NCBI GenBank assembly: GCA_037113605.1
Contig: CM073735.1
Span: forward strand, 37,476,727-37,540,726
Direction of reading: 5' to 3'
Origin: Calophaca sinica
Taxonomy: Eukaryota > Streptophyta > Magnoliopsida > Fabales > Fabaceae
DNA: 64,000 nucleotides
The notes below the pieces were generated by a model. The model saw only the letters and a list, made by a program, of their open reading frames with translations, ran no database searches and was not told the origin of the DNA. Positions 61,743-64,000 of the stretch are shown here, in pieces. Both the position numbers and the translations under genes were made by a program. How positions within the stretch are numbered: the stretch's first letter is position 1; each line of letters begins with the position of its first letter.

Positions 61743-61752
61743 TATATATTTA
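61743..61752 (+). promoter_or_regulatory. Probable TATA box of the GH3 gene
   Basis: TATATATTTA lies about 30-45 bases upstream of a CT-rich leader start near 61780-61790. Confidence 0.5.
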
Positions 61753-61784
61753 GCACCTCGCTCGTCCCCTACTAGGACTCTCAA

Positions 61785-62206
61785 ACCCAATCTAATTTCT
61801 GGATTTTTTATGTGTCTAATTGCTTTCTCTTCTTCATCATTTAACCTTTTCTGAGGTACAGAACTTCCTTTCTTCCTTTTTTTTTTTTGAGCTCACTATG
61901 ACATTGGAGATTTTTTTTTTTTGTTGGTTGACTGTGATTGTTAACATTGTTTAGTTTTTAAACTGCATGTTTGTTTTGCTCATGCTTGATTCTTGTCATG
62001 TTAATGCAGCTCCATTGGTACTACTCTTTGATATTTTACAAAGATTTTCAGTTTTTTTTCTGTTGTTTTCTTTAATGCTCCATTGGTACTACTCATTGAT
62101 CCATGTGTTGAAATAGGTTTTGGTTGTTTTTTTTTCTTCAGTTATCTGATCCTGTTTGCTATATCTGCAGATTGCTTATACATTTGGGGGGTGTTGAGGC
62201 TTTGAA
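61785..62206 (+). other. Probable 5' UTR with leader intron of the GH3 gene
   Basis: A donor CTGAG|GTACAG at 61855/61856 and an acceptor ATCTGCAG at 62170 would remove a T-rich 315-bp intron, leaving a short leader before ATG 62207. Confidence 0.5.
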
Positions 62207-63459
62207 ATGGGGAAATCTTCAATCCCTATTGTGGGTGTTCTGCTGCTGTGCTTTCTGGTTTCATTTTCAGAAGCAGAATATATCAAGTATAAAGACCCTA
62301 AGGTGCCATTGAATGCAAGAATCAGAGACTTGATGAAGAGAATGACTCTGGAGGAAAAGATAGGCCAAATGACACAGCTTGAAAGGAGTGTTGCTACTCC
62401 TGATGCGATGAAGAAGTACTTCATTGGTAAATCACTCATCATTATTATCACATCTCTACTCAAATCTAGTGCTTTTGTATTGCATTGCTTGATGCTGTCC
62501 TTTTTTATGTATCTGAGTGTGTGATGGATTTGTGTAGAGGGTTTTTTATTTTTTTTTATTTTGTTATTGTTTTGCTGTAATGAGGTGATGTTATGGTCTT
62601 ATGGATATTCAACTTATCATTGATGAGCAGGGAGTGTGCTGAGTGGGGGAGGGAGTGTTCCAGCTCCAAAGGCATCTGCTGAGACCTGGGTGAAAATGGT
62701 GAATCAGATCCAAAATGCAGCTTTATCTACTCCCCTTGGAATTCCAATGCTTTATGGGATAGATGCTGTTCATGGCCACAATAATGTCTACAATGCTACT
62801 GTTTTTCCTCACAATGTTGGCCTGGGAGTTACCAGGCAAGTTTATATATATGTGCAGGAATATGAGTAGTCATGAAATGCTTAAAATAAAAAGATAATGA
62901 GTAGTGTCATTGGAGTCATATTTGATAATTTGTAACTGAAATGATCTGGTTTTTCCAAATCCTAATGATGATATACTGTTGGAAGCTATATTTGAACATG
63001 TGAACATTTTTGGTAAACCACAAACCCAGCTATTTAATGCATAACCTTGGTGGTTTTGGGGATCTTTGAAGTTTTTTTTATGTTTTTTGCTTATTTTTTC
63101 CCTTGCTTTTATTGTAATGTTATGTTATTAGGGATCCAGTGCTCATTAAAAAGATTGGAGAGGCCACTGCACTTGAAGTTAGAGCTACAGGAATTCCATA
63201 TGCCTTTGCTCCATGTATTGCGGTAATGAAGCAGCATTTCAATATTATGTTGTTTGAATCATATATAACATTGATCAAGTTTACTGATATGTTGGTGGAC
63301 TATTCATCCCCAGGTCTGCAGAGATCCAAGGTGGGGACGTTGCTACGAGAGCTACAGTGAGGACCCTGCGATTGTTCGAACTATGACTGAAATCATACCT
63401 GGTCTGCAAGGAGATATCCCTGGCAATTCCAAGAAGGGAGTTCCCTTTGTTGCTGGAAA
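62207..63459 (+). CDS. Glycoside hydrolase family 3 beta-glucosidase / beta-D-glucan exohydrolase, 5' part (continues past the window)
   Basis: Exons 62207-62426, 62631-62835, 63132-63222 and 63314-63459 join in phase. A signal peptide (GVLLLCFLVSFSEA) is followed by EYIKYKDPKVPLNARIRDLM, the usual mature start of plant apoplastic GH3 enzymes. GH3 barrel motifs follow: RMTLEEKIGQMTQLER, GIPMLYGIDAVHGHNNVYNA, FPHNVGLG, and CRDPRWGRCYESYSEDP. The nucleophile Asp and the C-terminal domain lie beyond the edge. Relatives hydrolyse cell-wall glucans or xylan-type oligosaccharides, and the substrate cannot be told here. The second intron uses a GC donor (CCAG|GCAAGT), a known minor class. Plausibly intact so far. 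Confidence 0.92.
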
Positions 63460-63713
63460 GTAAGGTTTTTGTTTCATGCTTGATTTTGCAGAGAAAAAAT
63501 TATTGAGCAGATCAGCTTAATACAAATTAATTAATACATAAATGGATTATCCTTCGATTTTTTTTTTTAATAAATAAACTTCCAAAAGCACCTGCGTTGA
63601 ATTATTGTAATTAGTCTTGTATTATGACGGACTTGTTTAATTGCTAGATAGAAAATATTTTTGAACACGAAATAAATTTATAAATTTTTTTGAACACCCA
63701 TAATAAAATCGTG

Positions 63714-64000
63714 GCTAAATAGCACTTTTAGTCTCTTAACTTTATTTTAGGTTTCGTTTTGGTCCCTTAAGTTACAAAAATACGACACTTTAGTCCCTTA
63801 ACTATTTTTTTTCTCATTTACGTTCCTTAACTTTATTTTAGTTTTCGTTTTGGTCCTTTAAGTTACGAAAGTTACGCCAAATTCGTCTTTTTTGTCTGTA
63901 ATCTTTTTAAACAATAAAGTCAAAATTATGCTCCTATCAGAGTTCTTATTAATGAAATAACATGATAAAAAATAATAGAGCAAAAAAAAAAGAGTTTCAA
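63714..64000 (+). mobile_element. Start of a long-TIR element in the GH3 gene intron, running off the edge
   Basis: GTGGCTAAATAGCACTTTTAG followed by repeated TTAACTTTATTTTAG and TTTTGGTCC-TTAAGTTAC blocks resembles the outer arm of the foldback family seen at 40520. Its other arm is outside the window. Confidence 0.5.

Noticed and set aside
62176..62463. Minus-strand frame over the GH3 first exon
   Set aside because: Shadow of the plus-strand exon, which has a signal peptide and GH3 motifs.

Overview
The window is nuclear DNA of a flowering plant: spliced GT-AG genes, AT-rich spacers, and dense nested DNA transposons and retroelements. The transposon families (long-TIR elements reading 'gggactaa', Helitrons, CACTA elements, plant mobile domain remnants) and the protein style suggest a papilionoid legume. 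That assignment is inference, since no marker here fixes the species.

Four host genes stand out. (1) A serine carboxypeptidase-like gene on the minus strand runs off the left edge (1-1077). (2) A complete cobalamin-independent methionine synthase gene lies on the plus strand (CDS 13957-17506, 11 coding exons, 765 residues, zinc ligands intact), with a probable long intron in its leader. (3) A double-stranded RNA-binding protein gene lies on the plus strand (39853-47947, six exons, 399 residues, three dsRNA-binding motifs). Its first intron is inflated to 6 kb by a foldback element that itself holds a Copia retrotransposon. (4) A GH3 beta-glucosidase / beta-glucan exohydrolase gene on the plus strand (from 62207) runs off the right edge. 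These four look like ordinary unlinked housekeeping, defence or cell-wall genes and do not form a pathway.

Most of the rest is transposon-derived. From left to right: a decayed plant-mobile-domain/Mutator-type element (about 1.65-4.3 kb); MITEs, a CACTA end and AT-rich repeats (4.7-9.8 kb); a foldback element with 370-bp arms (9.99-11.0 kb); a Helitron with plausible TC and CTAG ends (20.2-25.7 kb) beside a second Helitron 5' end (28.18 kb) that carries an RPA-like gene tail; and a recent 2.7-kb tandem duplication (28.4-39.1 kb) built on a LINE fragment. The right copy of that duplication was later hit by a Copia element with identical TA...TA LTRs and by a tiny PBS-bearing retroelement. Further right are a 3.7-kb CACTA element (49.09-52.77 kb) and a 5.8-kb Mutator-like element (54.12-59.93 kb) with long TIRs, a target duplication, a frameshifted MURA-type transposase, and an intact second gene for a GRF zinc-finger protein with a membrane segment.

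I found no wholly new biochemical system. The most interesting items are the two-gene Mutator element, the Helitron pair with possible captured gene fragments, the stratified duplication/insertion history, and the three-dsRBM gene with its nested-transposon intron.
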